Origin: Cytophagales bacterium WSM2-2
GTDB taxonomy: Bacteria; Bacteroidota; Bacteroidia; Cytophagales; Cyclobacteriaceae
Direction of reading: 5' to 3'
Length of the DNA: 64,000 nt
Assembly (NCBI GenBank): GCA_015472025.1
Contig: BNHL01000001.1
Span: 1,116,001 to 1,180,000 of the forward strand
Position 1 is the stretch's first letter; each line of letters opens with the position of its first letter. Both the position numbers and the translations under genes were made by a program. Below the pieces are notes generated by a model. That model saw only the letters and a list, made by a program, of their open reading frames with translations. It was not told the DNA's origin and made no database searches. Below are positions 54,413 through 62,317 of this stretch, piece by piece.

Positions 54413-55330
54413 CTATACCCATTGTTTCGGGTTCCTCAACACTTGAACCAGCTCTTCCTCTCTTGATCCTGACTCTGGTTGATCAGAGTATTCAAAACGT
54501 GCTCTTGGAGGTAAGCTCATCAGAATGCTCTCGGTGCGGCCGTTGGATTTAAGTCCAAAGATGGTTCCGCGATCATGGATCAAATTAAACTCTACGTATC
54601 TCCCCCGGCGAAGTTCCTGCCAGCGAACTTGTCCACCAGTGAAAGGCAAATTTTTTCTTCGTTCTATAATCGGCAAGTAAGCCTCGATAAATGCCTTCCC
54701 ACAAGTAGACGAAAAATTGAAAAAGAAACTCTCGTCCCGTAAGGAATCTGGTCGCAGGTAATCATAAAAAATTCCGCCAACTCCTCTTCGTTCATTTCCG
54801 CGATGTGCGTTGTTGAAGTAATCATCGCACTGTTGTTTGAACTTAGGATAAAATGAGCTATCCGACTGGTCACATGCTTTCTTCAGCGTTTGATGAAAAT
54901 GAACTGCGTCTTCATCAAATAAATAATAAGGAGTAAGGTCGGCTCCTCCACCAAACCAGGAGTCGATTTTATTTTTATGCTGATCATACAATTCGAAGTA
55001 ACGGAAATTGGCGTGCACGGTAGGTATCATCGGACTAACCGGATGTAATACCAAAGAAATGCCAGTTGCAAAAAAATGAGAGCCACTTGTTTTTAACTGC
55101 GATGCGAGTGCGGGAGTCACTTCTCCAAAAACGGCAGAACGGTTCACTCCTCCTTTTTCAAAAATCTTTCCATTGGAAATGACTCGTGTGACACCACCAC
55201 CTCCGCCTTCGCGTTGCCACAGGTCCTCATGAAACTTCTCCCTTCCATCGACCTTTTCAATGGCATGGCAAATCGAATCCTGAAGTTCAGTAATCAATTT
55301 TTCAAATCTGTCTTTCATCGTACTATCCAA
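54413..55330 (-). CDS. hemF: Oxygen-dependent coproporphyrinogen III oxidase
   Basis: Uses O2 to decarboxylate coproporphyrinogen III to protoporphyrinogen IX. The 305-residue HemF has the family motifs FATGISLVLHPVSPMIPTVH, ANFRYFEL, WFGGGADLTPYYLFDEDAVHFH and RGERRG-like NERRGVGGIFYDYL, then RGRYVEFNLIHDRGTIFGL. Its presence shows an aerobic heme route. hemE ends 8 nt before it. No hemN is in the window. Confidence 0.97.
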   Translation of the reverse strand: MDSTMKDRFEKLITELQDSICHAIEKVDGREKFHEDLWQREGGGGGVTRVISNGKIFEKGGVNRSAVFGEVTPALASQLKTSGSHFFATGISLVLHPVSPMIPTVHANFRYFELYDQHKNKIDSWFGGGADLTPYYLFDEDAVHFHQTLKKACDQSDSSFYPKFKQQCDDYFNNAHRGNERRGVGGIFYDYLRPDSLRDESFFFNFSSTCGKAFIEAYLPIIERRKNLPFTGGQVRWQELRRGRYVEFNLIHDRGTIFGLKSNGRTESILMSLPPRARFEYSDQPESGSREEELVQVLRNPKQWV

Positions 55331-55338
55331 GTCGAGAG

Positions 55339-56355
55339 CTATCCTCTAAAATTTTTTACAGTGTCAACAAATATTTTTGCGTTTTCGAACGGAGTTTGCG
55401 GCAGAACTCCATGACCAAGGTTGGCAATGTAGTTTCCCTTGCCAAAGTTTTTAAGCATTGCAATTGTCTCTTGTTCCACATTTTTTGCCGGGCCAAGCAG
55501 CACGATTGGGTCGAGGTTGCCTTGCAACACGGCTCCTAAAGTGCGCTTTGCAAAAGAAGGCTCGACACTCCAATCGAGACCCAATGCAGAAGCCCCGGTT
55601 TTTTCCAACTCAGGCAAAGCAAACCAGGCGCCCTTGGCATACAAAATCACAGGCACCTTTGGCTGAATTGCTTTTACAATTTTATCCAGGTACGGAAGAG
55701 AAAATTTCCGGTAATCTGATGGAGACAATAGCCCGCCCCAGGAGTCAAAAATCTGTACGGTGTCAACACCTGCCTCAATCTGCATATTCAGATATATAAC
55801 GCTCGCCTCCGTTATTTTTTCAAGAAGTACAGCCGCTAATTCCGGGCGTTGGTAGCAAAACTGTTTCGCCTTTGCAAAATCTTTGGACCCCTTGCCTTCT
55901 ACCATGTAGCAAAGTAAAGTCCAGGGTGATCCGCAGAACCCAATCAACGGGACTTCATTTTCAAGTGCGTCTTTGACTGCTTTTGTAGTTGGCAATGCAT
56001 ACGAAAGAATCTCTTCTGTTCGGGAAGGATTCAATCGGTCGATTTGCTCTTTTGTGCGAACAGGATCGGCAATGATCGGGCCTTTGCCTTCAGCAATTTC
56101 AACTTCCACACCGAGCGCTTGTGCAATCACCAGGATATCTGAAAAAAGAATGGCCGCATCCACACCTACCTGTTTCACCGGCATCACTGTTATTTCAGCT
56201 GCCAGTTGTGGGTTGCGAACCCTTTCGAAGAAAGAATATTTTTCACGGAGCTTGATGTAGTCGGGAAGATATCGACCTGCCTGACGCATAAACCAAACTG
56301 GAATACGTTCTGTTTTTTCTTTTCGCAATGTTCTCAATAAAAGGTCGTTCTTCAT
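55339..56355 (-). CDS. hemE: Uroporphyrinogen decarboxylase
   Basis: Removes four acetate carboxyls from uroporphyrinogen III. The 338-residue protein has the N-terminal signature IPVWFMRQAGRYLPDY, the SDILVIAQALG motif with the catalytic Asp region, GFCGSPWTLLCYMVEG, IFDSWGGLLSPSDYRKF and the C-terminal NLGHGVLPQTPFEN. ATG 56355 starts the usual N-terminus. It sits 30 nt after hemD and 8 nt before hemF. Confidence 0.97.
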   Translation of the reverse strand: MKNDLLLRTLRKEKTERIPVWFMRQAGRYLPDYIKLREKYSFFERVRNPQLAAEITVMPVKQVGVDAAILFSDILVIAQALGVEVEIAEGKGPIIADPVRTKEQIDRLNPSRTEEILSYALPTTKAVKDALENEVPLIGFCGSPWTLLCYMVEGKGSKDFAKAKQFCYQRPELAAVLLEKITEASVIYLNMQIEAGVDTVQIFDSWGGLLSPSDYRKFSLPYLDKIVKAIQPKVPVILYAKGAWFALPELEKTGASALGLDWSVEPSFAKRTLGAVLQGNLDPIVLLGPAKNVEQETIAMLKNFGKGNYIANLGHGVLPQTPFENAKIFVDTVKNFRG

Positions 56356-56385
56356 TATTCAAATATTTCAACTGTTTGTTAGTTC

Positions 56386-57087
56386 CTATAAGCCTGATTG
56401 ATTCAAACGCTCCAGAGCTTTGATCACCTGGCTGCTTTTCATCACTTTATTAAATTCCACCAGCAACACACCGGTGTCAGGGTATGAGGCAACCCAGGTA
56501 TTTGTAAATCCGCGATCACGGAGGTAATCTGCAGTGGTCGAGCCAATGCATGCAAAAATGGTGTGCGGAGAAAGCGAATTATGTTTCAATATACTTTCTG
56601 CCGAACGTGGGCTGAAAACAAAAATTGCATCAAATCTTTTATTGAATTCAGGAAACATCATTTCACTTTGATGAGTAATCACTTTTGAAATTTTTGTTCT
56701 GGTTTCTTTTACAATTTCACCCAATTCCGCACGATGTTCGCCACCGCAGAAATAAACCGCACGTTCAAAATTTTGCCTGGCCAGGTCTGACGCAAGAGAC
56801 TTCATGCTTTCGAAACTTCTCGTAGTGATTTCCGGATCCAGTTTTTCCAATTCTTTCTTCACCCAACTTCCAATACAATAAATTTGTTTGGGAGCAGCCG
56901 TTATAAATTTCTTTACCGCCTCCATGGAGTTTCTGCTGGATATGATCCATACATCACTCGGTACCGGAACGCTTGCAACATTCAATAGGGTGATCTTCAA
57001 TGCTTCCGTCACCTCAAAATTCCAACCCCACGACTTAATAAGGTCCATGTGATCTTGTGAAAGTTTCTTGGTCAGAAGTACGTTCAT
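56386..57087 (-). CDS. hemD: Uroporphyrinogen-III synthase
   Basis: Closes hydroxymethylbilane to uroporphyrinogen III, inverting ring D. At 233 residues it has the two-lobed, poorly conserved HemD fold. Weak landmarks are VWIISSRNSMEAVKKFI, IYCIGSWVKKEL, AVYFCGGEHRAEL and IFVFSPRSAESILKH, with FACIGSTTADYLRDRG and ASYPDTGVLLVEFN near the end. The assignment rests partly on position: hemC overlaps it by 4 nt and hemE follows. Confidence 0.9.
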   Translation of the reverse strand: MNVLLTKKLSQDHMDLIKSWGWNFEVTEALKITLLNVASVPVPSDVWIISSRNSMEAVKKFITAAPKQIYCIGSWVKKELEKLDPEITTRSFESMKSLASDLARQNFERAVYFCGGEHRAELGEIVKETRTKISKVITHQSEMMFPEFNKRFDAIFVFSPRSAESILKHNSLSPHTIFACIGSTTADYLRDRGFTNTWVASYPDTGVLLVEFNKVMKSSQVIKALERLNQSGL

Positions 57088-58016
57088 CTGTTCAGCTCGC
57101 GATTCAGTTTTCTAAACTCCTCTAAAATTCTTTTTCCCTCGTCCGACTGTCGAATATCTTCCGCTGCTTCCTTCCCTATTTTTTTCCAATCGCTCAATTG
57201 CATTTCTTTTTCTGTATTCACTTCGCGTCTGCCATCAAGACTTGAGATAGCTCCATTGAAATGAACTTTGGTTCCATCGATTACGGCCAAAGCGCTGATC
57301 GGCACCGAGCATCCGCCTTCCAGGTGGTACAGAAAATTCCGTTCAATGCTGATCCTGATTTCAGTCAATTCATGATTGATCTTACGGCAAGCCTGAAACG
57401 CATATTCATCGTCCGTGCGACACACTATGGCAATTGCCCCCTGGGCCGGGGCCGGCAGCATCCAATCCAGCACGGCAAAATCTTTTGGGAGTAAATTCAG
57501 TCGCTCAAGTCCTGCTTTCGCAAAGATGATTCCGTCCCAACCCTCTTCCTGAAATTTTCTAAGTCGTGTTTCCACGTTACCACGAACGTTGACCAGTTTG
57601 TGTTTCGGGTATCGGCTCAGCCACTGGCTTTTCCTTCGAATGCTGCTTGTTGCGATGACAGCATCCTCTTTCTTTGGATCAAACCCAGACTTATGCACTA
57701 AAATATCATCTGCACTGGCACGTTCCAGGACTGCTGCTATCACGAGGCCTTCAGGTAAAATAGTCGGCACATCTTTGAGCGAATGCACTGCCAGATCGGC
57801 CTGATCGTTCAATAAAGCCGTATCCAACTCCTTCGTGAAAACTCCCTGCACCCCCATGGCATAAATGGGTTTGACGAGGTCGATATCACCAAGCGTTTTA
57901 AGCGGAATAAGGTTGCACTTTAAGCCATGTTGCTCCAGGCTTGCCTTCACAGCATTGGTCTGCCATAAAGCAAGAGAACTGTCGCGCGTGGCCATTCTTA
58001 GTGTCTGCGATGACAT
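57084..58016 (-). CDS. hemC: Porphobilinogen deaminase (hydroxymethylbilane synthase)
   Basis: Polymerises four porphobilinogens on a dipyrromethane cofactor. From ATG 58016 (MSSQTLRMATRDSSLALWQ) it is 310 residues, the usual length; the long in-frame extension to 58109 is over hemA. Motifs: LIPLKTLGD, KELDTALLNDQADLAVHSLKD, SSIRRKSQW, LVNVRGNVETRLRKF, and the cofactor cysteine in LEGGCSVPISAL. The start lies inside the hemA coding region (about 119 bp overlap), an unusually long overlap. Confidence 0.95.
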   Translation of the reverse strand: MSSQTLRMATRDSSLALWQTNAVKASLEQHGLKCNLIPLKTLGDIDLVKPIYAMGVQGVFTKELDTALLNDQADLAVHSLKDVPTILPEGLVIAAVLERASADDILVHKSGFDPKKEDAVIATSSIRRKSQWLSRYPKHKLVNVRGNVETRLRKFQEEGWDGIIFAKAGLERLNLLPKDFAVLDWMLPAPAQGAIAIVCRTDDEYAFQACRKINHELTEIRISIERNFLYHLEGGCSVPISALAVIDGTKVHFNGAISSLDGRREVNTEKEMQLSDWKKIGKEAAEDIRQSDEGKRILEEFRKLNRELNR

Positions 58017-59085
58017 TGTGATAAAATTGTTCGTACTGTGCCGGTGATGTTGTGCGGCTCTTTCTGCGTTCCTGCCAATCAAAAAACTCTTGCGCCTTTG
58101 CTTTGACAATCGCTTTTACTTTTGGAATCTCGGACATGCGCTTGTCAAGTGTTTCGTTCACGGTAGCGGAAATCTGATCGACATCGAAAACTTTCACTTC
58201 ACTATACTGATAGACATCTTGTGCCACATTTCGCGGCATTGATAAATCAAAAATGAATCTCACCGGTGTATTCTGTACATGTGAAAGGTGTAAAACCGGC
58301 TCAGGAGCACTTGTCGCTACAATCACTATTTCGCTTCCACTCACTACGTGCGCAAGAGAAGTAATAGGTGCAGAATTCAACCCGTGCTTTGACGCTATTT
58401 CGTCCAGTTTTTTCTCATCGCGATTGACTAGTGTAATCTCTGCACCCGGCAAGTGTTGGATCATGTACTTCAACGTATTGTGCCCAATCTTGCCCAAGCC
58501 CACTACGCATATCTTGTGAAGCTTGTCGCGATCCATGATTTTTTTCAACTGCTGCACCACGGCATACGAAACCGAAACCGTGCCGTCAGAAAATGCAGTC
58601 GTATTTTTGATGGTCTTCGAAACGAGAATGGCCTGGTTCACTACTTTTTCTAAATATCCATTGGAGCGACCCAATTGCTTTGACAGTTGAAATGCATTCC
58701 GTATTTGTCCGATGATCTCATAGTCACCGGGAATTTGTGAATCAAGTCCGGAAGCCACCGTCAACAAGTGATTAACAGCATCATCGCTCTCTTTCACATA
58801 AATGCTTTCAGAAATGTCTTGATGCGACACTCCGCTCAACGATTTCAAAAAAGACATCAGGACGTATTCGCATGGAGCAAATCCATAGATCTCCGTCCGG
58901 TTACAGGTGGATAGAATCAAATAGTGCTCAAGGCATGGTGACGCATGCTTGTAGACTTCTGCACTGCGGGCAGGAGTGATTGAAAATTTACTACGATGCT
59001 GGGTGTCAGTCTTTTGAAAATTAACTCCAACTACATAGAATTTTCTGGCAAATCCAGCAAGACCCTTCGTATCTAAAATACCCAT
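57898..59085 (-). CDS. hemA: Glutamyl-tRNA reductase
   Basis: First enzyme of the C5 pathway, converting Glu-tRNA to glutamate-1-semialdehyde with NADPH. From ATG 59085 it has 395 residues. The nucleophile lies in LILSTCNRTEIYGF, then the GDYEIIGQIRNAF and NQAILVSKTIKNTTAFSDG blocks. The Rossmann core is VVGLGKIGHNTLKYM. FDLSMPRNVAQDV and KAKAQEFFDWQERRKSR close the fold. The last ~36 residues, including TKNGHARQFSCF, lie over hemC, suggesting the original stop was lost. GATCTTTGCC upstream is near-consensus for a -7 box. Confidence 0.95.
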   Translation of the reverse strand: MGILDTKGLAGFARKFYVVGVNFQKTDTQHRSKFSITPARSAEVYKHASPCLEHYLILSTCNRTEIYGFAPCEYVLMSFLKSLSGVSHQDISESIYVKESDDAVNHLLTVASGLDSQIPGDYEIIGQIRNAFQLSKQLGRSNGYLEKVVNQAILVSKTIKNTTAFSDGTVSVSYAVVQQLKKIMDRDKLHKICVVGLGKIGHNTLKYMIQHLPGAEITLVNRDEKKLDEIASKHGLNSAPITSLAHVVSGSEIVIVATSAPEPVLHLSHVQNTPVRFIFDLSMPRNVAQDVYQYSEVKVFDVDQISATVNETLDKRMSEIPKVKAIVKAKAQEFFDWQERRKSRTTSPAQYEQFYHNVIADTKNGHARQFSCFMADQCCEGKPGATWLKVQPYSA

Positions 59086-59201
59086 GAACGGCAAAGATCA
59101 ACCCCCAAAAAACAACAAAATACCTATATCGGGATAAAAAATACCAAAATATCATGCTTTTGAAGAGCCAAATGATCGGCTTGGCTTATTTTCGTGCCTT
59201 T

Positions 59202-60260
59202 ATGAAAAATACAGGTCTGATTTTGGTCAATCTCGGCTCCCCCGATAGCTATAAAGTGAAAGATGTACGCAAGTACCTCCGCCAGTTTTTATCTGATGGA
59301 CGAGTGATTGACGTGCCTTACCCGCTGCGCAAACTGATTGTGGAAGGGTTTATTCTCCCTACCCGTCCGAAGAAGTCGGCAGAAGCCTACAGATCGGTTT
59401 GGATGAAGGAAGGTGCACCACTGAAAGTACTTACTGAAAATTTCAGACAGGCACTGAAGCCGATGATCAATTTGCCGATGGCCACCGCCATGCGTTACGG
59501 AAATCCAACGCCCGAGGCTGCACTTCAGGAACTGGAGCAGCAGCATCCTCAGTTGGAAGAAGTTCTGATTGCACCGTTGTATCCGCATTACGCGATGTCA
59601 TCTTATGAAACAGCTTATTTATATGTGCAAAAAAAAATCCGGAAGCTGCGGCCCCAGTTGAAATTCAAAGTGCTTCAGCCTTTCTATGACGAAAAAAACT
59701 ATATCAGTGCGTTAAGCAAGTCGGTTGCCCCTTACCTTACCAAACCGTACGATCATATTTTATTCAGTTACCACGGATTACCGGTGAGGCATTTGAAAAA
59801 AACTGATCCGACTAAGTCACATTGCTACCTCACTGACCGGTGCTGTGATGTGCCATCACCGGCATGGAATTTTTGTTACAAACACCAGGTGATACAAACC
59901 ACGAAGCTGGTAGCTGCGGAATTGAAAATTCCTTCGCACAAGTTCAGTTATTCTTTTCAATCGAGGCTTGGAAGCGATGAGTGGATCAAGCCATTTACAG
60001 ATGTTCAGCTCCAGAAATTTCCGAGCCAGGGCGTGAAGAACCTGTTGGTTATATGTCCGGCTTTTGTTTCAGACTGCCTGGAAACATTGGAAGAAATTGC
60101 CATTCGTGGAAAGGAGAGCTTTGAGGCAGCGGGTGGTGAAAAACTTACGTTCATTCCCAGCCTTAACGCAGATTTGCAATGGGTAGAAACTTTTGCGGGG
60201 TATGTTAAGGAGGCGGATGTTAATCACAGCCGTCTGTGGCTTTCGCCACAAACGTTGTGA
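59202..60260 (+). CDS. hemH: Ferrochelatase
   Basis: Inserts iron into protoporphyrin IX, the last heme step. ATG 59202 gives 352 residues starting MKNTGLILVNLGSPDS, the usual N-terminus; the ATG at 59154 is 16 residues longer and less likely. Motifs: RKYLRQFLSDGRVIDVPY, LIAPLYPHYAMSSYETA, FSYHGLPVRHLKKTDP with the metal-ligand His, and YSFQSRLGSDEWIKPFTD. TATTTTCG just upstream may be a -7 box. It is divergent from hemA, so the cluster's two ends share a control region. Confidence 0.96.
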   Translation: MKNTGLILVNLGSPDSYKVKDVRKYLRQFLSDGRVIDVPYPLRKLIVEGFILPTRPKKSAEAYRSVWMKEGAPLKVLTENFRQALKPMINLPMATAMRYGNPTPEAALQELEQQHPQLEEVLIAPLYPHYAMSSYETAYLYVQKKIRKLRPQLKFKVLQPFYDEKNYISALSKSVAPYLTKPYDHILFSYHGLPVRHLKKTDPTKSHCYLTDRCCDVPSPAWNFCYKHQVIQTTKLVAAELKIPSHKFSYSFQSRLGSDEWIKPFTDVQLQKFPSQGVKNLLVICPAFVSDCLETLEEIAIRGKESFEAAGGEKLTFIPSLNADLQWVETFAGYVKEADVNHSRLWLSPQTL

Positions 60261-60456
60261 TATTCTAAACCAATTAAGCCAACCCTATCGACCTGCCGAT
60301 TCGGGGAAACGGCAGAAAAAATTCATTTTAGTTGATCCCCGGGAAGGGATACTATAATCTACGAAACTGTGACACTATTTGGATTTTAGCCTTTTAACAT
60401 TTTTTTGGAACGTATTTACAGTCTTCAAAAACCACATTATCACTAAGTTCAATTCT

Positions 60457-60464
60457 TAACTTTG
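60457..60464 (+). promoter_or_regulatory. -7 box of the AraC gene
   Basis: TAACTTTG is an exact TAnnTTTG -7 element, followed by CAGGCG and the ATG at 60472. Transcription would start only a base or two before the ATG, so the message may be nearly leaderless. The -33 part is not clear. The same TAACTTTGCAG string occurs before dusB. Confidence 0.5.
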
Positions 60465-60471
60465 CAGGCGT

Positions 60472-61359
60472 ATGCAGAATCTCGTTGAAAGACCCCCGGC
60501 AAAAGCAGCAGGAAGCATCAAGGTTCTTTTCGAGAAAGACGATTTGTCGCTTTCCGTTGCCGAAAATACATCAGGTGAAACTCAGGCTACTGACGCAACC
60601 CTGATCAAGAGTATGATTCACTTCTATTTCTGTGTGGACGGGAGCGCGCTCTTTGCATTTGGCCCGCATTATAGCCGGGAGATCACCCGTCAGAAAAACT
60701 ATTTTTTTTATAATCCCGAAAAGAACCTGCCCTTTCAATTGCAGTTGACGCCAAATACAAGGATGGTATTTATGACCATCTCCCTGGAGAGCATGCACAA
60801 GCTTTTTGTACACGATGCCCTTCCTTTTCTGAAAGCGGAAAACGTGAGTCAAAAATTTTATGATGAGCGAGAAATTCCTTCCTACTTGTTGCTTGTACTC
60901 AACCAGCTTTTCAACACTCACTTGAGTGAAAGCGCAGCCAAACTGTACTACCAGGGAAAAGCTCTTGAACTTTTGAGCCTTTACTTCTCCGAGACTAAAC
61001 CCGACACTGAAAGTTGTCCTTTCCTTAACGACCAGGAGACAGTTAGGAAAATAAAACACGCGAAAGAGTACTTGTTGAAAAATTCGGACTCACCGCCAAG
61101 TCTGAAAGAGCTGGCGAAGTTTGCAGGCCTCAACGAATATCAACTCAAAGCGGGCTTCAAAGAAATTTACGGCAACAGCGTCTTTGGTTTCCTACTCGAT
61201 CACAAACTCGACCATGCGCGTATGCTTCTGGACACACACAAATACCAGGTGAATGAAGTTGCCTACCAACTCGGCTATACTAACCCCAGTCATTTCATTA
61301 CTGCGTTCAAGAAAAAGTTTGGAGTTACCCCGAAGAAGTATTTGATGGGGAAAAATTAA
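60472..61359 (+). CDS. AraC family transcriptional regulator
   Basis: A 295-residue regulator. The N-terminal ~180 residues form a beta-rich and helical sensing domain with no recognised ligand motif. The C-terminal part (about 195-295) has two HTH motifs: PSLKELAKFAGLNEYQLKAG and a second, NEVAYQLGYTNPSHFITAF, ending KKFGVTPKKYLMGKN. The position next to hemH suggests control of heme or iron genes, but this is an inference. Family assignment from the C-terminal motifs is firm. Confidence 0.92.
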   Translation: MQNLVERPPAKAAGSIKVLFEKDDLSLSVAENTSGETQATDATLIKSMIHFYFCVDGSALFAFGPHYSREITRQKNYFFYNPEKNLPFQLQLTPNTRMVFMTISLESMHKLFVHDALPFLKAENVSQKFYDEREIPSYLLLVLNQLFNTHLSESAAKLYYQGKALELLSLYFSETKPDTESCPFLNDQETVRKIKHAKEYLLKNSDSPPSLKELAKFAGLNEYQLKAGFKEIYGNSVFGFLLDHKLDHARMLLDTHKYQVNEVAYQLGYTNPSHFITAFKKKFGVTPKKYLMGKN

Positions 61360-61360
61360 A

Positions 61361-61442
61361 TTCGTTATTGGTTATTCGTTATCAAAACAGAAAAAACGTT
61401 TCCTTTATCCTGACTAACGAATATCGATTAACTAAAAACGAA
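61361..61442. repeat. Heptamer inverted-repeat element in front of tadA
   Basis: The left arm reads TTCGTTA-TTGGTTA-TTCGTTA (61361-61381), three 7-bp units. The right arm, on the minus strand from 61442, reads TTCGTTT-TTAGTTA-ATCGATA-TTCGTTA. The two arms share the consensus TTsGTTA and are inverted, so they can form a hairpin with a ~30-nt loop. The right arm touches the tadA ATG at 61443. Such intergenic heptamer runs look like a mobile palindromic element rather than coding DNA. Confidence 0.6.
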
Positions 61443-61886
61443 ATGGACTTCACTTCTCACGATTACTTTATGGGCGAAGCTTTGAAAGAAGCACGCAAAG
61501 CTTTTGATAATGGTGAAGTTCCTGTTGGTGCTGTTGTTGTCTGCCAAAATAAAATCATTGCCAGAGCACATAATCAAACTGAACAGCTTACCGATGCCAC
61601 TGCTCATGCCGAGATGATCGCTGTCACGGCTGCTTCCAACGGGCTTGGTTCAAAGTATTTAAGCGATTGTACATTATATGTCACACTGGAGCCGTGCGTG
61701 ATGTGTGCGGGAGCCCTTCACTGGGTTCAACTTCAAAAGTTAGTTTATGGCGCTGAGGATTTGCAGCGGGGCTTTTCCCTCGTGAGTACACCTTTGCTCC
61801 ATCCGAAAACAGAGATTATCAAAGGCATAAAAAAAGATCCTTCCAAAGAACTGATTGACTCTTTCTTTAGAAGGATCCGTGAATAG
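61443..61886 (+). CDS. tadA: tRNA-specific adenosine deaminase
   Basis: TadA deaminates A34 to inosine in tRNA-Arg(ACG). From ATG 61443 it is 147 residues (MDFTSHDYFMGEALKEARKA), the usual N-terminus. Zinc and catalytic residues: H55-A-E57 in DATAHAEMIAV and C85/C88 in TLEPCVMCAGAL. The longer frame from 61368 runs through the heptamer repeat and is not coding. It converges with the small lysine-rich gene at 61899, leaving 12 nt. Confidence 0.96.
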   Translation: MDFTSHDYFMGEALKEARKAFDNGEVPVGAVVVCQNKIIARAHNQTEQLTDATAHAEMIAVTAASNGLGSKYLSDCTLYVTLEPCVMCAGALHWVQLQKLVYGAEDLQRGFSLVSTPLLHPKTEIIKGIKKDPSKELIDSFFRRIRE

Positions 61887-61898
61887 AATTCTGAAATC

Positions 61899-62135
61899 TT
61901 ATGCTTTCTCCTTTTTCTTTTTTGCTTCCTTCTTCACGCTGTCTTCCACTTTTTTGCCGTTGCGGTGCTCACCCAACAGGATCACATCCTTAGTTGTCTG
62001 GTACTGACGTTGTGCCTGCATCATCGCCTCGTAGCTGTCGCGGATCAGGATAAGGCCTGATTTTGCACCTTTATTGCGCACTTCAATGTACCAACCGTCT
62101 TTTTTCTTTTTCGGTAAAATCGGAGGTCTTCCCAT
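61899..62135 (-). CDS. Small lysine-rich protein of unknown function
   Basis: A 78-residue protein: MGRPPILPKKKKDGWYIEVR, then GLILIRDSYEAMMQAQRQYQ and a K/E-rich tail. It is likely a small cytosolic nucleic-acid- or ribosome-associated protein on composition alone. The leader carries a TACCTTTG -7 box on the minus strand (62192-62185) and two direct copies of AAAAACGGCC. The start ATG at 62135 is the only good candidate. Confidence 0.75.
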   Translation of the reverse strand: MGRPPILPKKKKDGWYIEVRNKGAKSGLILIRDSYEAMMQAQRQYQTTKDVILLGEHRNGKKVEDSVKKEAKKKKEKA

Positions 62136-62184
62136 ATTTTTATTGATTTATGGCCGTTTTTAGGCCGTTTTTGATATGCAACCG

Positions 62185-62192
62185 CAAAGGTA
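62185..62192 (-). promoter_or_regulatory. -7 box of the small lysine-rich gene
   Basis: On the minus strand TACCTTTG followed by CGG, identical to the rpsT -7 box. It is 50 bp from the ATG at 62135. Two direct copies of AAAAACGGCC (62172-62163 and 62161-62152) lie in the leader between it and the start. Confidence 0.55.
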
Positions 62193-62317
62193 CAAATTTT
62201 GTTCCACACGGCCTCATCAGCCCGAAAATAGGGGCTTTATAAGCATAAGGGATCACGGTGCGCTTGACGCTATTTTCTCCATTTAGCCGTTAATTTGCGG
62301 CCAAATTAAAGTCTGTT

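Noticed and set aside
60293..60315. CTGCCG/CGGCAG hairpin after hemH
   Set aside because: Followed by A-rich, not T-rich sequence on the plus strand, so not a canonical terminator; I see no other use.
60571..61059. 162-codon minus-strand ORF opposite the AraC gene
   Set aside because: The AraC frame has the HTH signature and the ORF is its complement.
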